Shown: positions 8,103 through 16,111 of the stretch, in pieces
Layout of the letters: the number at the start of each line of letters is the position of its first letter
Numbering within the stretch: position 1 is the stretch's first letter
Source of the DNA: CAYRHN01 sp964424115
Lineage (GTDB): Bacteria; Chloroflexota; Anaerolineae; Anaerolineales; Anaerolineaceae
Reading direction: 5' to 3'
NCBI GenBank assembly: GCA_964424115.1
Contig: CAYRHN010000018.1
Location: forward strand, 1 to 64,000
DNA: 64,000 nucleotides
The notes under the pieces: generated by a model
What the model was told of the DNA's origin: nothing
What the model saw: the letters and a program-made list of their open reading frames with translations, nothing else
The model's database searches: none
Position numbers and translations under genes: made by a program

Positions 8103-9785
8103 TCACCTTCCCGACCGGATCATGCTCCACACCAGCCAGGCGCCGAAGCCGATCGAGAACAGGAAGGCCATGGCAAAGATGATATCCCCCAACGCTTTCC
8201 ATGAATCGGGACGGTAGATCACCATCACGATCCCCAGCGCGATGATCGTCGCGCCGAGGATGATCGCGATCGCCATCCGGTTGGCCATCTTCTGCATCTG
8301 CGACATGAACGGCTTCAGGCCTTCGAAGCCGATGTTCATTTCCACCTGCCCGCGCTCCAACATCTTCATCAGGCGCGAGGCCTGGCGCGGTAATTCCAGC
8401 CCGAACTCCAACCCGTCCAGCCCGGTCTGTCCCAGGCGCCCAAGGATCTTCTCCGGCTTGCGCTCATCGGCCAGGAATTTTTTCACGTACGGCACGGCGA
8501 ATTCCACCATGTGGAAATCGGGGCAGAGCTGGGCGGCAATGCCCTCGCTGATCGCCAGCAGGCGCACCAGCATCACCATCTCAGCCGGTAATTGCAGCTC
8601 GTGCCGCATGGCGATCTCCATCATCTTGTTGGTCACCTCGCTGGCGGTCAATTCCTGGAAGGTGCCCACGTACAGGTTTTCCAACAGGTGTTCCAGGTCG
8701 CGGCGCAGGGCCAGCGGACGGACGTGCTTGCCGGTGATGCCCACCTCCAGCAGTTCGTCCACCACGCGGTCGATATCGTTGCGCGCCACCGCCAGCGACA
8801 TTTGCATCAGGCCGTTCTTCAGCTTTTCGCTCAGCCGTCCGACCATGCCGAAATCGACAATGGCCAGGGTGCCGTCCGGCTGGACGAAGATGTTGCCGGT
8901 GTGCGGATCGGCGTGGAAGAAGCCGAACTCGAAGATCATGCGCAGGGTGAAACGCGAGGCATGCTCGGCCACCACGCGCCGGTTCAGTCCGGCCGCGTCC
9001 ATGGCGGCAATGTCGTTGATCTTGTGCCCGCCCACCTCTTCCAGGGTGATCACCCGCGCGGTGGTCAGCTCCCAATAGACCTTGGGGATGTGCACGGTCT
9101 GGTCGCCGTAGAAATTGCGCCGGAAGACGTCTGCATTGCGCCCCTCGCGGATGTAGTCCAGCTCCAGGTGGATGCGGTAGGAGAATTCGTCCACCAGGGT
9201 GGGGATGTCGTAGCGGTGGCCAAGCTCGCTGTTCTGGTCGATGAACTCGGCCATGTCCGCCAGGATCTCCAGGTCCTGCTCGATGGTCTGCACCACGCCC
9301 GGGCGCTGGATCTTCACCACCACCGGCAGGCCGTTCTTCAGCCGCGCGCTGTATACCTGGCCGATGGAGGCCGAGGCGATGGGTTGGCGGTCGAATTCGG
9401 CAAAGAATTCGTCGATCTCGCCGCCCAGCTCGGCGCGGAAGACCTCTTCCAGGCGCTCGAAGGGCATGGGCGGGATCTCGTCCACCAGGCGGCTGAGCTG
9501 TTCGATGTATTCGGGCGGCAGGATATCCGGGCGGCTGGAAAGCGCCTGGCCCAGCTTGATGAAGGTCGGCCCCAGCTCCACCAGCGCGTGGCAGAGGTGC
9601 TCGGCCTCCTTGTGCATCACCGAGGCGGGTCGCGGCCCGCCTGCCCGCCGCCGCAGCGGCCCGGCCACTCCGCGCGTGTACAACCAGCCCAGACCGTGGC
9701 GGGTCATCACGGTCAGGATCTGACGCGAGCGCCCGAACAGCGCCCGGCGGGTTAACCAGGGGATGCGGGGAGTGGTGGATGCCAT
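8103..9785 (-). CDS. ABC1/UbiB (AarF) family atypical kinase
   Basis: 560 aa. The UbiB-family signature KLGQ lies at residues 77-80 in FIKLGQALSSRPD, followed by the Ala-rich nucleotide loop SASIGQVYSA, invariant Lys in VVVKIQRPGV, and the catalytic HADPHTGNIF with IVDFGMVG as the metal-binding DFG equivalent. Two hydrophobic helices end the protein (about 505-525 and 533-553), the usual UbiB membrane anchor. Family members are ATPases/kinases that support isoprenoid quinone or lipid metabolism. It lies 10 bp after an sHsp gene on the same strand, so both probably share one transcript, linking membrane-lipid maintenance to protein-damage stress. Confidence 0.93.
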   Translation of the reverse strand: MASTTPRIPWLTRRALFGRSRQILTVMTRHGLGWLYTRGVAGPLRRRAGGPRPASVMHKEAEHLCHALVELGPTFIKLGQALSSRPDILPPEYIEQLSRLVDEIPPMPFERLEEVFRAELGGEIDEFFAEFDRQPIASASIGQVYSARLKNGLPVVVKIQRPGVVQTIEQDLEILADMAEFIDQNSELGHRYDIPTLVDEFSYRIHLELDYIREGRNADVFRRNFYGDQTVHIPKVYWELTTARVITLEEVGGHKINDIAAMDAAGLNRRVVAEHASRFTLRMIFEFGFFHADPHTGNIFVQPDGTLAIVDFGMVGRLSEKLKNGLMQMSLAVARNDIDRVVDELLEVGITGKHVRPLALRRDLEHLLENLYVGTFQELTASEVTNKMMEIAMRHELQLPAEMVMLVRLLAISEGIAAQLCPDFHMVEFAVPYVKKFLADERKPEKILGRLGQTGLDGLEFGLELPRQASRLMKMLERGQVEMNIGFEGLKPFMSQMQKMANRMAIAIILGATIIALGIVMVIYRPDSWKALGDIIFAMAFLFSIGFGAWLVWSMIRSGR

Positions 9786-9795
9786 GCGCAGGGAG

Positions 9796-10245
9796 CTATC
9801 CTGCGCTGACGCGGATGGTCTTGGGTCGGATGGCTTCGCTCTTCGGCAGGGTCAGGGTCAGCACGCCGTTATTGAATTTCGCCTCGGCGCGGTCGGGCTC
9901 CACTTCCACCGGCAGGGTGATGGAGCGCGCCACCACGCCCGTGCGGCGCTCGCGGCGCAGCACGGTGGAGCCGGGGAACTCCTCGCGCTTCTCCAGCGTG
10001 GCCTTGATCGTCAGCGTGCTGCCCACCACCGTGATGGAGACCTCCTCGGGCTTCAGGCCGGGCAGGTTGGTCTGCACGATCAACTGCGGGCCGTCGTCGA
10101 TCAGGTCGATCGGCAGGATCATGGTCGCCATGGCGGAGGGCATCAGGTCGCGCGGCATGACCGTGCCGGATTCCAGCAGTTGGCGCAGCGCGTCGCGGGT
10201 GTTATTGAATTCCTGGATAGGGTCAAAGCCAAAGATCTCGGGCAT
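9796..10245 (-). CDS. Small heat shock protein, Hsp20/alpha-crystallin
   Basis: 149 aa. The alpha-crystallin domain covers residues about 43-140: it starts with PIDLIDDGPQLIVQTNLPGLKPE, includes the strand pair ITVVGSTLTIKA, RRERRTGVVARSITLPVEV, and ends FNNGVLTLTLPKSE, a variant of the family's consensus A-x-x-x-n-G-V-L. ATP-independent holdase that binds unfolding proteins. The start has AGGAGG 5-10 nt upstream. First gene of a probable two-gene operon with the UbiB-like kinase. The short C-terminal tail keeps an IRV motif, compatible with the I-x-I/V oligomer contact. Confidence 0.95.
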   Translation of the reverse strand: MPEIFGFDPIQEFNNTRDALRQLLESGTVMPRDLMPSAMATMILPIDLIDDGPQLIVQTNLPGLKPEEVSITVVGSTLTIKATLEKREEFPGSTVLRRERRTGVVARSITLPVEVEPDRAEAKFNNGVLTLTLPKSEAIRPKTIRVSAG

Positions 10246-10440
10246 AGGAACCTCCTGATATTTATTTTAACTACGGATGAACCCGGATGGACACACACAG
10301 GTGTCTGTGGGGCCAGTAATAATTGTAGCACAATCAATTTCATTCTGCACGGGAGAGCGAAGGCACCGGAATTTATTCAGTAGAGGGAATGACAGGTTGC
10401 CAATTGGGCGGGAGAGATTTACAATGATCCTATCATCGCC

Positions 10441-11025
10441 ATGACCAGCATATTTCTTGATCTACCAGATGAGTTCACTTCCGAGCGCCTCTTGCTGCGG
10501 CGCTACCGTTCGAACGACATCCCCATGTACTCTCAGATGCTGCAAAGCAACGCGGAGCATCTTCATGAGTTCCTGCCGCCTTTTTTGATCGATGTTCAGG
10601 GCGAGGAAGAGATTAAAGCGTGGTTTGAGAAGCAGAATACAGAATGGGATGCGCGTAATCTATTCATCTTTGGGGCCTGGGAAAAGGCTACCGGGGTTTA
10701 TATTGGCGAAAGCTACTTCGCACAGCCGGATTGGGAGGTGCCCCGGATCGAATTGGGATATTTCCTGGTCAAGGAAGCTACCGGAAAGGGATATGCAACA
10801 GAGGCTGCAAACGCCGCAATCCGGTATGCCTTTGAAAAGATGAACGTCTTAAGGATTGATTTAAGGGTTGTCGCCGACAATTCTGCCAGCATAAAAGTAG
10901 CCAAACGGTGCGGATTTACCCAAGAAGGCTGCTTCCGGCAGTATCATCGAAAAAAAGATGGCACGCTTGTCGATACACTTTGGTTTGGGTTGCTACTTTC
11001 CGAATGGCAAGCCATGTCGCATTGA
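10441..11025 (+). CDS. GNAT acetyltransferase, RimJ/RimL type
   Basis: 194 aa. Opens with SERLLLRRYRSNDI, typical of RimJ/RimL N-acetyltransferases, contains the acetyl-CoA loop VKEATGKGYATEA (the R/Q-x-x-G-x-G/A element) near residue 120 and the late NSASIKVAKRCGF helix, and closes with VDTLWFGLL. Cytoplasmic; acceptor is unknown, either ribosomal protein N-termini or a small amine. The ATG is 15 nt after TACAAT, giving a very short leader without a clear Shine-Dalgarno sequence. Confidence 0.92.
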   Translation: MTSIFLDLPDEFTSERLLLRRYRSNDIPMYSQMLQSNAEHLHEFLPPFLIDVQGEEEIKAWFEKQNTEWDARNLFIFGAWEKATGVYIGESYFAQPDWEVPRIELGYFLVKEATGKGYATEAANAAIRYAFEKMNVLRIDLRVVADNSASIKVAKRCGFTQEGCFRQYHRKKDGTLVDTLWFGLLLSEWQAMSH

Positions 11026-11064
11026 ATCGGGTCTCCACAGCAGTCCCCACATAAGCAGGAAATA

Positions 11065-11982
11065 ATGAATCGAAAAATCCTTTTCTTCTTCCTTTTTCTC
11101 ATGCCATGCTGGATCGTGTCTGGTTGTGCTCCGTCCATCGAGCAGGCAACAGCCATCCCCACATCGACCTCTATTCCCCCCACGCCTACCCCAAAATTTA
11201 TTCCCTATCTCGGTCAGGAACCTCCCGGAATGGAACCTGAATTATTTGCTCCGGGGATCGTTTCCGATCCTGATTCTTCAGAATATTCGGGTACGTTTTC
11301 CCCGGACGGCAGCGAGTATTATTTTTACAGATTCTCTGAAAATTCCGAATCCAGGCTCTTTTTCACCAGGTGGGTCGACGGAAAATGGACGGAACCTGAA
11401 CCGCTTGCCTTTACCGCGGGGTATTCAGCCTTCGAGCCTTTCGTGACGGTTGATAATCAATGGTTATACTTTGCGTGGGAATATCCCGATCCCGCAGCAC
11501 AGCCCGGGATTCCCGCTTATTTTGTGGTGGAAAGAACGCAAAACGGATGGTCGGAACCGCGCTATGCTGGTCAGGGAATGTTCTTAAGCTCAAGCCGGGA
11601 CGGTCAACTCTATATCACCGATATGTCATCGAGATCCTCCGGGAGGACCTATTTGGCCACCGTTACGGTGGAGAACGGCCTCTTTACCGATTATGAAAGG
11701 GTCCCCATACAGGCTTATGGGGGGAGCCAGGCGCATCCGTGCATCGCCCTCGATGGAAGTTATCTCCTGTTTGATATCCAAGGCGGAAATTATTTATTCG
11801 TCAGTTTCAAGAACGCGGATGGAACCTGGGGCGAGCCGATCGATCTGACGCAGCACGGTTTCGATCCGCTGGCTGGAGGCGCCACGATCTCCCCGGACGG
11901 GAAATACTTGTTCTTTGCTCTCCGGGGTGACATCTGGTGGGTCGACATTCGCGTGATTGAAGACCTGAGGCCGGCGGAGTAG
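11065..11982 (+). CDS. Lipoprotein with PD40/TolB-type beta-propeller repeats
   Basis: 305 aa. Lipobox VSGC at about residue 20, then a short Ser/Thr/Pro linker (TSTSIPPTPTPK). The body has repeated TFSPDGSEYYF / TISPDGKYLFFA units that are the WD40-like PD40 signature, plus an internal TVDNQWLYFAW unit, consistent with a partial six-bladed propeller anchored outside the membrane. Likely a binding or scaffold protein; no catalytic residues can be named. AGGAA precedes the ATG. The next gene follows after 110 bp of repeat-type spacer. Confidence 0.88.
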   Translation: MNRKILFFFLFLMPCWIVSGCAPSIEQATAIPTSTSIPPTPTPKFIPYLGQEPPGMEPELFAPGIVSDPDSSEYSGTFSPDGSEYYFYRFSENSESRLFFTRWVDGKWTEPEPLAFTAGYSAFEPFVTVDNQWLYFAWEYPDPAAQPGIPAYFVVERTQNGWSEPRYAGQGMFLSSSRDGQLYITDMSSRSSGRTYLATVTVENGLFTDYERVPIQAYGGSQAHPCIALDGSYLLFDIQGGNYLFVSFKNADGTWGEPIDLTQHGFDPLAGGATISPDGKYLFFALRGDIWWVDIRVIEDLRPAE

Positions 11983-12092
11983 GGGAAGGGGGATTGAGGG
12001 CTTATTTTCCAGGCACTCCTGTTGTATAATCGTCCCTAATCCCCAATCATCCATCTAAAATCGCGAATCCAAAATCGTAAATCGGAGTCCCC

Positions 12093-12953
12093 ATGCCCAA
12101 ACCCGTCAGCATCCATGAGAACATCCCCGCCGATGTGCCGTTCTGTTACCAGGCCTTCCTGCAATTCTGCCCCGCGCGCAAGTTCCCCATCACCGGCGCG
12201 GAAGAAACTTCGCATAAAGTGTATTTCACCCTGCCCGGCTACAAGACCATTTTCGAGGCGCTCTTTGAATCCGCCGGGGCCAATACGTATATGACGGTCA
12301 CCTACACCGACCGGTTGAACTTCATCCCCGTCCTGACCAATTCGGTCGTCGAGCCGTTCCTCGCCCAGGTCAATGCCGAGCGCTCGGGCAAGGCCCAGGC
12401 CGTCCTGGCGGGCAATTCCCCCGAGCGGGTGCTGCGTCTGGATCAACCCGTGGCGCCCGAGGTGGAGGCGCTGCTGGCCGCCCTGCGCGAGGGTCCCTCG
12501 GCCTACGGGCGACGCGAGGCGGCCGAGGCGTTGGGCAAGCTGCCCGAGAGCAGCCAGCGCATCACCGCTGCGCTGGTGATGGCGCGCGAGACCGACCCCT
12601 ACGATGGGGTGCGCTCGGAGGCCACCGCCGCGCTCAAGCTGCCCGCCCACCAGGCGGTGCTGGATGCCAACCCGGTCTGGGTGGAGCAGTTGCTGGCGCT
12701 CTCGCACGTGCGCCAGGCAGGCGTGGTGGCGCAGGAGCAGGAGACGCGCAAGCGCTCGCGCGCCGCGGACGGCATCATCACTTTTGGCGTGATCGTGGCC
12801 GTGATCGGCGCGGCAGCCCTGATCCTGCCCGCCTCCGGGCATTATCTGAGCTACCTGGGCATCACCCTCAAGGACCCGCTCTGGAATGCGGTCATCCTGG
12901 TCGCCGGCCTGGCCCTGACCGGCTGGGGTATCTGGAGAAAGCGAAATTCGTAA
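12093..12953 (+). CDS. HEAT-repeat protein with C-terminal membrane hairpin
   Basis: 286 aa, no signal peptide. N-terminal 110 residues form an unrecognised alpha/beta region; residues about 120-215 contain helical HEAT-like units (YGRREAAEALGKLPESSQRITAALVMA, then DGVRSEATAALKLP). After a basic EQETRKRSRAAD segment, two hydrophobic helices (about 227-250 and 262-280) end the protein, placing the HEAT part in the cytoplasm. Probably a protein-protein scaffold. The start is preceded by GGAGTCCCC. The spacer before it holds the short gaatc/aaatcg repeat type. Confidence 0.85.
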   Translation: MPKPVSIHENIPADVPFCYQAFLQFCPARKFPITGAEETSHKVYFTLPGYKTIFEALFESAGANTYMTVTYTDRLNFIPVLTNSVVEPFLAQVNAERSGKAQAVLAGNSPERVLRLDQPVAPEVEALLAALREGPSAYGRREAAEALGKLPESSQRITAALVMARETDPYDGVRSEATAALKLPAHQAVLDANPVWVEQLLALSHVRQAGVVAQEQETRKRSRAADGIITFGVIVAVIGAAALILPASGHYLSYLGITLKDPLWNAVILVAGLALTGWGIWRKRNS

Positions 12954-12959
12954 ATGAAT

Positions 12960-12986
12960 GGTCTGTTGATTGAAAATCAACAGACC
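12960..12986. repeat. Perfect 12-bp hairpin after the HEAT gene
   Basis: GGTCTGTTGATT, loop GAA, AATCAACAGACC, just past the stop codon. It is followed on the + strand by AAAAA instead of Ts, so it is not a standard terminator. Confidence 0.7.
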
Positions 12987-13000
12987 AAAAAGGTATACTG

Positions 13001-13042
13001 GCGCCGCCCGCGTTGTTTAGCGCGGGCGGCGTTGAATTTTTT
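13001..13042 (+). terminator. Intrinsic terminator
   Basis: GC-rich stem (GCGCCGCCCGCG with CGCGGGCGGCGT) around a short TTGTTTAG loop, followed by GAATTTTTTATTT. Ends the HEAT gene transcript and lies between convergent genes. Confidence 0.85.
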
Positions 13043-13060
13043 ATTTAATTAGGTTCGGCG

Positions 13061-13228
13061 CTATAGGCCCTTGATCGCGTTCGCGAGTGCCAGCAGTACC
13101 AGGCCGACCAGTGCAACCAGCCAGGCCCAGATGGGAGCAGCGGGCAGGGCGAACCACAGCACCAGGGCAACGATGCCCAGGATAACAGCGATCAACCACG
13201 TGATGAATTTCGGTTGCGATAGTTTCAT
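13061..13228 (-). CDS. Small two-helix membrane protein
   Basis: 55 aa, starting MKLSQPKF at the ATG with AAGGAG 11-16 nt upstream; longer in-frame extensions lack support. Two hydrophobic helices (about 9-27 and 32-50) are joined by a Pro-Ala turn, with Lys at both ends. Small hydrophobic proteins of this kind are common and often lack an assigned role. It converges on the HEAT gene across a strong terminator. Real-gene confidence rests on the compact coding pattern and ribosome-binding site. Confidence 0.7.
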   Translation of the reverse strand: MKLSQPKFITWLIAVILGIVALVLWFALPAAPIWAWLVALVGLVLLALANAIKGL

Positions 13229-13502
13229 ATTCCCATTTCTCCTTATTGAAAATGATGAACTGATATTACTCATTGTAGTGATTTTGTCCAAAAATACAAG
13301 TGATTTTGTGTAGACAATTTGTGTAGATTCCTGCAAGGCGCAGGTTGGGTCGAGCGGAATGAACAGACCCTCCTGATATCCAGCCGCGCAGCGAAAACCA
13401 ACCCTCCCTGCGGCTAAAAAGAGCCGAATTGGAGATCGCTTCAAGGAGCGGCACTGCTTCACAATGACGCCCGGCTGTCATCCCGAATTGACGTTGATGG
13501 AC

Positions 13503-14633
13503 TTACCGCAGTTCCGGGACGCCGTTGACGATCTCCACCGCCTGGGTCTGCCAGTCCAGCACGCCCTGCTTGCCCAGGCGCACGCGCAGGATCTCCGAGC
13601 GGTTAGACTCGGCCTCGAAGTCGTCAAAGACGAAGTTGCCCAGCGAGTAGGCGATCAGCCCGCCGTGGTATTCCACCACCGGCTGGAGCACGTGCGAGTG
13701 GCTGCCGATCACCAGGGCTGCCCCGGCGTCGATGGCCGTTTGCGCCAGCGCCTCCTGCTCGGGGCTGGCGTAGTCCACCCCCTCGTAGCCGAAATGCAGC
13801 AGCACCACCACCAGGTCGGCCTGCTCACGCGCCGACTGGACCGCCGCGCGCACCGTCCCCGTCCGGCCCCAGACGATCCCCGGCCGGTCGGCAGAGGCCT
13901 CCCAGGCGTGGTAGTCGTAATTGCCGATCGGCACATCCACGTAGGCCAGGAAGGCGATGCGCAGCCCGTTGCGTTCCACGATCAGCGGCGCGGCGGCCGC
14001 GGCGGAATCCATCCCCGCCCCCAGGTGCAGCACCCCGGCCCCATCCAGCGCGGAGAGGGTGTCTTCCAGTCCATCCGGGCCGTAATCCAGGATGTGGTTG
14101 TTGCCCAATGTGACCAGGTCGAAACCGGCCCAGGCCAGCGATTGGGCCCCCTCGGGCGGCGCGGCGAAGGTGTAGGCCTTCGGCTCGGGCGTGCCGCGCA
14201 GGGTCAGGGCGCATTCCAGGTTGCCCAGCGCCAGGTCGGCCGAGGAGAGCGCTGCCTGCACGCCGCTGCCGCTGAAGGGCGCGCCAATGCCGTTGACGTA
14301 GATCAGCCCGCCGATGCCGCGCGCCAGCATGATATCGCCTACCGCGGCCAGCTCTACCACGTAGGAAGGCGTGGGGGAGGCCGTCGGCGTGATGGTCATT
14401 GTAGGGGCGGCCGTTGGGATGTCTGTCGGCGTAATGGTCATTGTACGGGCGACCGGCCGGTCGCCCGTACCCGTCGGGTCGCCCCTACCCGTCGGGGCGA
14501 CCGGTGCCGCGCACGCGCTTAGCGCGGCCAGCACCAGGCACAGGGCCGGGAGCCAGACCCAAAAGGCCTGGAAGACCTTTAGGGTCTTTGTTTTGCTTGT
14601 TTTTTCCTTAAGAAACGCTCGATCTGTGCGCAT
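13503..14633 (-). CDS. CapA-family (PGA_cap) lipoprotein, metallophosphatase fold
   Basis: 376 aa. Signal peptide with lipobox LSAC at about 40-41, a repeat-derived linker with Thr/Pro, then the CapA domain (from about 92): AVGDIMLARG, LGNLECAL, LVTLGNNHILDYG and VIGSHSHVLQ, the aspartate/asparagine/histidine metal-site series of this calcineurin-like family. CapA proteins are linked to poly-gamma-glutamate capsule or other surface polymers, though many act on unknown substrates. No capB/capC is nearby. The n-region of the signal peptide and the linker are encoded by interspersed repeat sequence (see the palindrome at 14443-14470), so the start is less certain than the domain. Confidence 0.9.
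   Translation of the reverse strand: MRTDRAFLKEKTSKTKTLKVFQAFWVWLPALCLVLAALSACAAPVAPTGRGDPTGTGDRPVARTMTITPTDIPTAAPTMTITPTASPTPSYVVELAAVGDIMLARGIGGLIYVNGIGAPFSGSGVQAALSSADLALGNLECALTLRGTPEPKAYTFAAPPEGAQSLAWAGFDLVTLGNNHILDYGPDGLEDTLSALDGAGVLHLGAGMDSAAAAAPLIVERNGLRIAFLAYVDVPIGNYDYHAWEASADRPGIVWGRTGTVRAAVQSAREQADLVVVLLHFGYEGVDYASPEQEALAQTAIDAGAALVIGSHSHVLQPVVEYHGGLIAYSLGNFVFDDFEAESNRSEILRVRLGKQGVLDWQTQAVEIVNGVPELR
14443..14470. repeat. Perfect 28-bp palindrome inside the capA-like gene
   Basis: Left arm GTACGGGCGACCGG is followed directly by its exact reverse complement. It lies in the linker codons just after the lipobox and is followed by two more partial copies of the same core (to about 14502). 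Confidence 0.85.
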
Positions 14634-14769
14634 CCGTGTTCATCCGTTCCATCCGTGTTAAACGGTCTTCGTTCTGCTCTTCCACGCCTTCAGGGTCTTG
14701 GGTTTGTCCCTGAAAACGCTCGATCCGTGCGCATCCGTTAAATCCGTTCCATCCGTGTTCAAAGGTTCT

Positions 14770-15738
14770 TTAACCAAATTCTATCTCCACGAACGGCACA
14801 TCGTTCTCGATCTTCTCCTTGCGCTCTTTCATAAAGCTGGCGCACCAGGGGTCGAGGTTGTTCAGGTCCATGCTGCGGTGGATGGCGATGTACAGGTCGA
14901 TCTCGCGCAGCTTGAGAAAGGAAGGGATCTCGGCGATCCAGCGCGGGGCCAGATTGTATTCTTTCGTGTAGCCGTCCAGAAGCTGGGAGAGGGCATCCCG
15001 CGCGAAGGTGCGTTCCTTCTCGCCGCGGCAGTCGTGCGGCAGGACGTAGAAGAGGGCCATGGCGATATCCATGACGAACCAGCAGTACTGGCAGTCGTCG
15101 AAGTCGAAGAGCGTGATCTGCTCATCGTCGCCGACGAAAAAATTGCCGCCGTGCGCGTCCTGGTGGATCAACCCATAGGCTTCGCGCGGGGTGGGCAGGG
15201 CGCGCAGATGCTCCAGCAGGGCGTTGTATTTGGCGATCACCTTTTCCTCGGAGGGGGGCAGGAACTTCTCGGCAAAGCCAACCTCCTCCACCCACCACTG
15301 CGGGCGCACCGCGCCCGGGTTGGCGGGGACGAAATCCACCGCCAGGCGGTTCATCTGCCCCAGCAGGCTGCCCACCCGCCCGAGCAGGCCGTTGACCCAG
15401 TCGGAGTGCAGCGGCGGGCGCCCCGGCGCCTTGCTGAACAGCGCGGCGTGGAAGTGCGAGCCGTCCGCAGCGGGGATGGCCAGCGCCTGCCCCTCGGCGC
15501 GCGGCACCGAGACGCCGTGCGCGTGCAGATAGTTGATCCATTCGATCTCGGCCGCCACCTGCGTGCCGTTGCGGTGGTAGTCGTGACCGATGCGCAGGAT
15601 CAGGTCTTGCTTGCCGCGCTGCACGGCGAACATCATGTTCTCGAAGCCGTCCAGGGTTTCCACCAGCCGGAGGCCGTAACCGTCCAGGGCGGTTTGGAGG
15701 ATGTTGTCATTGTAGAGGTCGCGGATGCGTTTTTCCAT
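14770..15738 (-). CDS. Aminoglycoside-phosphotransferase-fold (APH/HSK2) kinase
   Basis: 322 aa, counting from the ATG of MEKRIRDLYND, which follows a TACAAT box by 6 nt. The kinase-like core shows the catalytic loop GLIHQDAHGGNFFV (H-x-D-x-x-x-x-N form) and the metal-binding ITLFDFDDC, with a strand-helix N-lobe including DLILRIGH. Such proteins phosphorylate small hydroxyl or amino compounds (homoserine, choline, antibiotics); the substrate cannot be read from the sequence. The closing helix pattern (SFMKERKEKIENDVPF) matches the phosphotransferase proteins often called Ser/Thr kinase-like YihE/HSK2. Predicted leaderless. Confidence 0.88.
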   Translation of the reverse strand: MEKRIRDLYNDNILQTALDGYGLRLVETLDGFENMMFAVQRGKQDLILRIGHDYHRNGTQVAAEIEWINYLHAHGVSVPRAEGQALAIPAADGSHFHAALFSKAPGRPPLHSDWVNGLLGRVGSLLGQMNRLAVDFVPANPGAVRPQWWVEEVGFAEKFLPPSEEKVIAKYNALLEHLRALPTPREAYGLIHQDAHGGNFFVGDDEQITLFDFDDCQYCWFVMDIAMALFYVLPHDCRGEKERTFARDALSQLLDGYTKEYNLAPRWIAEIPSFLKLREIDLYIAIHRSMDLNNLDPWCASFMKERKEKIENDVPFVEIEFG

Positions 15739-16111
15739 AGGGAAATTGTAACCGATTCCGCAAAAACCTTGGACACGGATTGCACGGATCACACGGATCT
15801 ACACGGATCCATCTTGTGTAAGGCGGTAGATTGGGTTGAGCCAAGTAGCTCATAGCTGATAGGTGATAGCTTATAGCAAACAAGGGTAGGTTGGGTTGAG
15901 CGGAAAAGGCGCGGTTCCAGGCTGATCAGTCCGGCCAGCGAAACCCAACAATCCCATGCTAAACCGGTTAACAAAGTCCCGCCCGCGGCCCTTTTTAAAA
16001 TCCTTTTGTGTGTTTCGTGATCCTCTTTTTAACCACGAAACACACGAAGAAATCTTCCAGGTTCCTTCGTGATTTACGTACCCCAAAGGGGCATCGCGGC
16101 CGGCATGGCGG
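15739..16111. repeat. Intergenic repeat tract
   Basis: No gene seen. Contains, in order, the TACAAT box at 15745-15750 of the kinase gene, ATCCGTG-type and cGGATc-type 10-bp periodic repeats (about 15770-15810), a AGCTCATAGCTGATAGG-type tract (15846-15880), a GTTGGGTTGAGCGGAA ... CAGCGAAACCCAAC inverted element (15889-15950), and an ACGAAA/TTTCGTG periodic tract (16010-16075). Confidence 0.7.
15745..15750 (-). promoter_or_regulatory. -10 box, predicted leaderless start
   Basis: TACAAT on the minus strand ends 6 nt before the ATG at 15738; no Shine-Dalgarno sequence lies in between. Confidence 0.55.
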
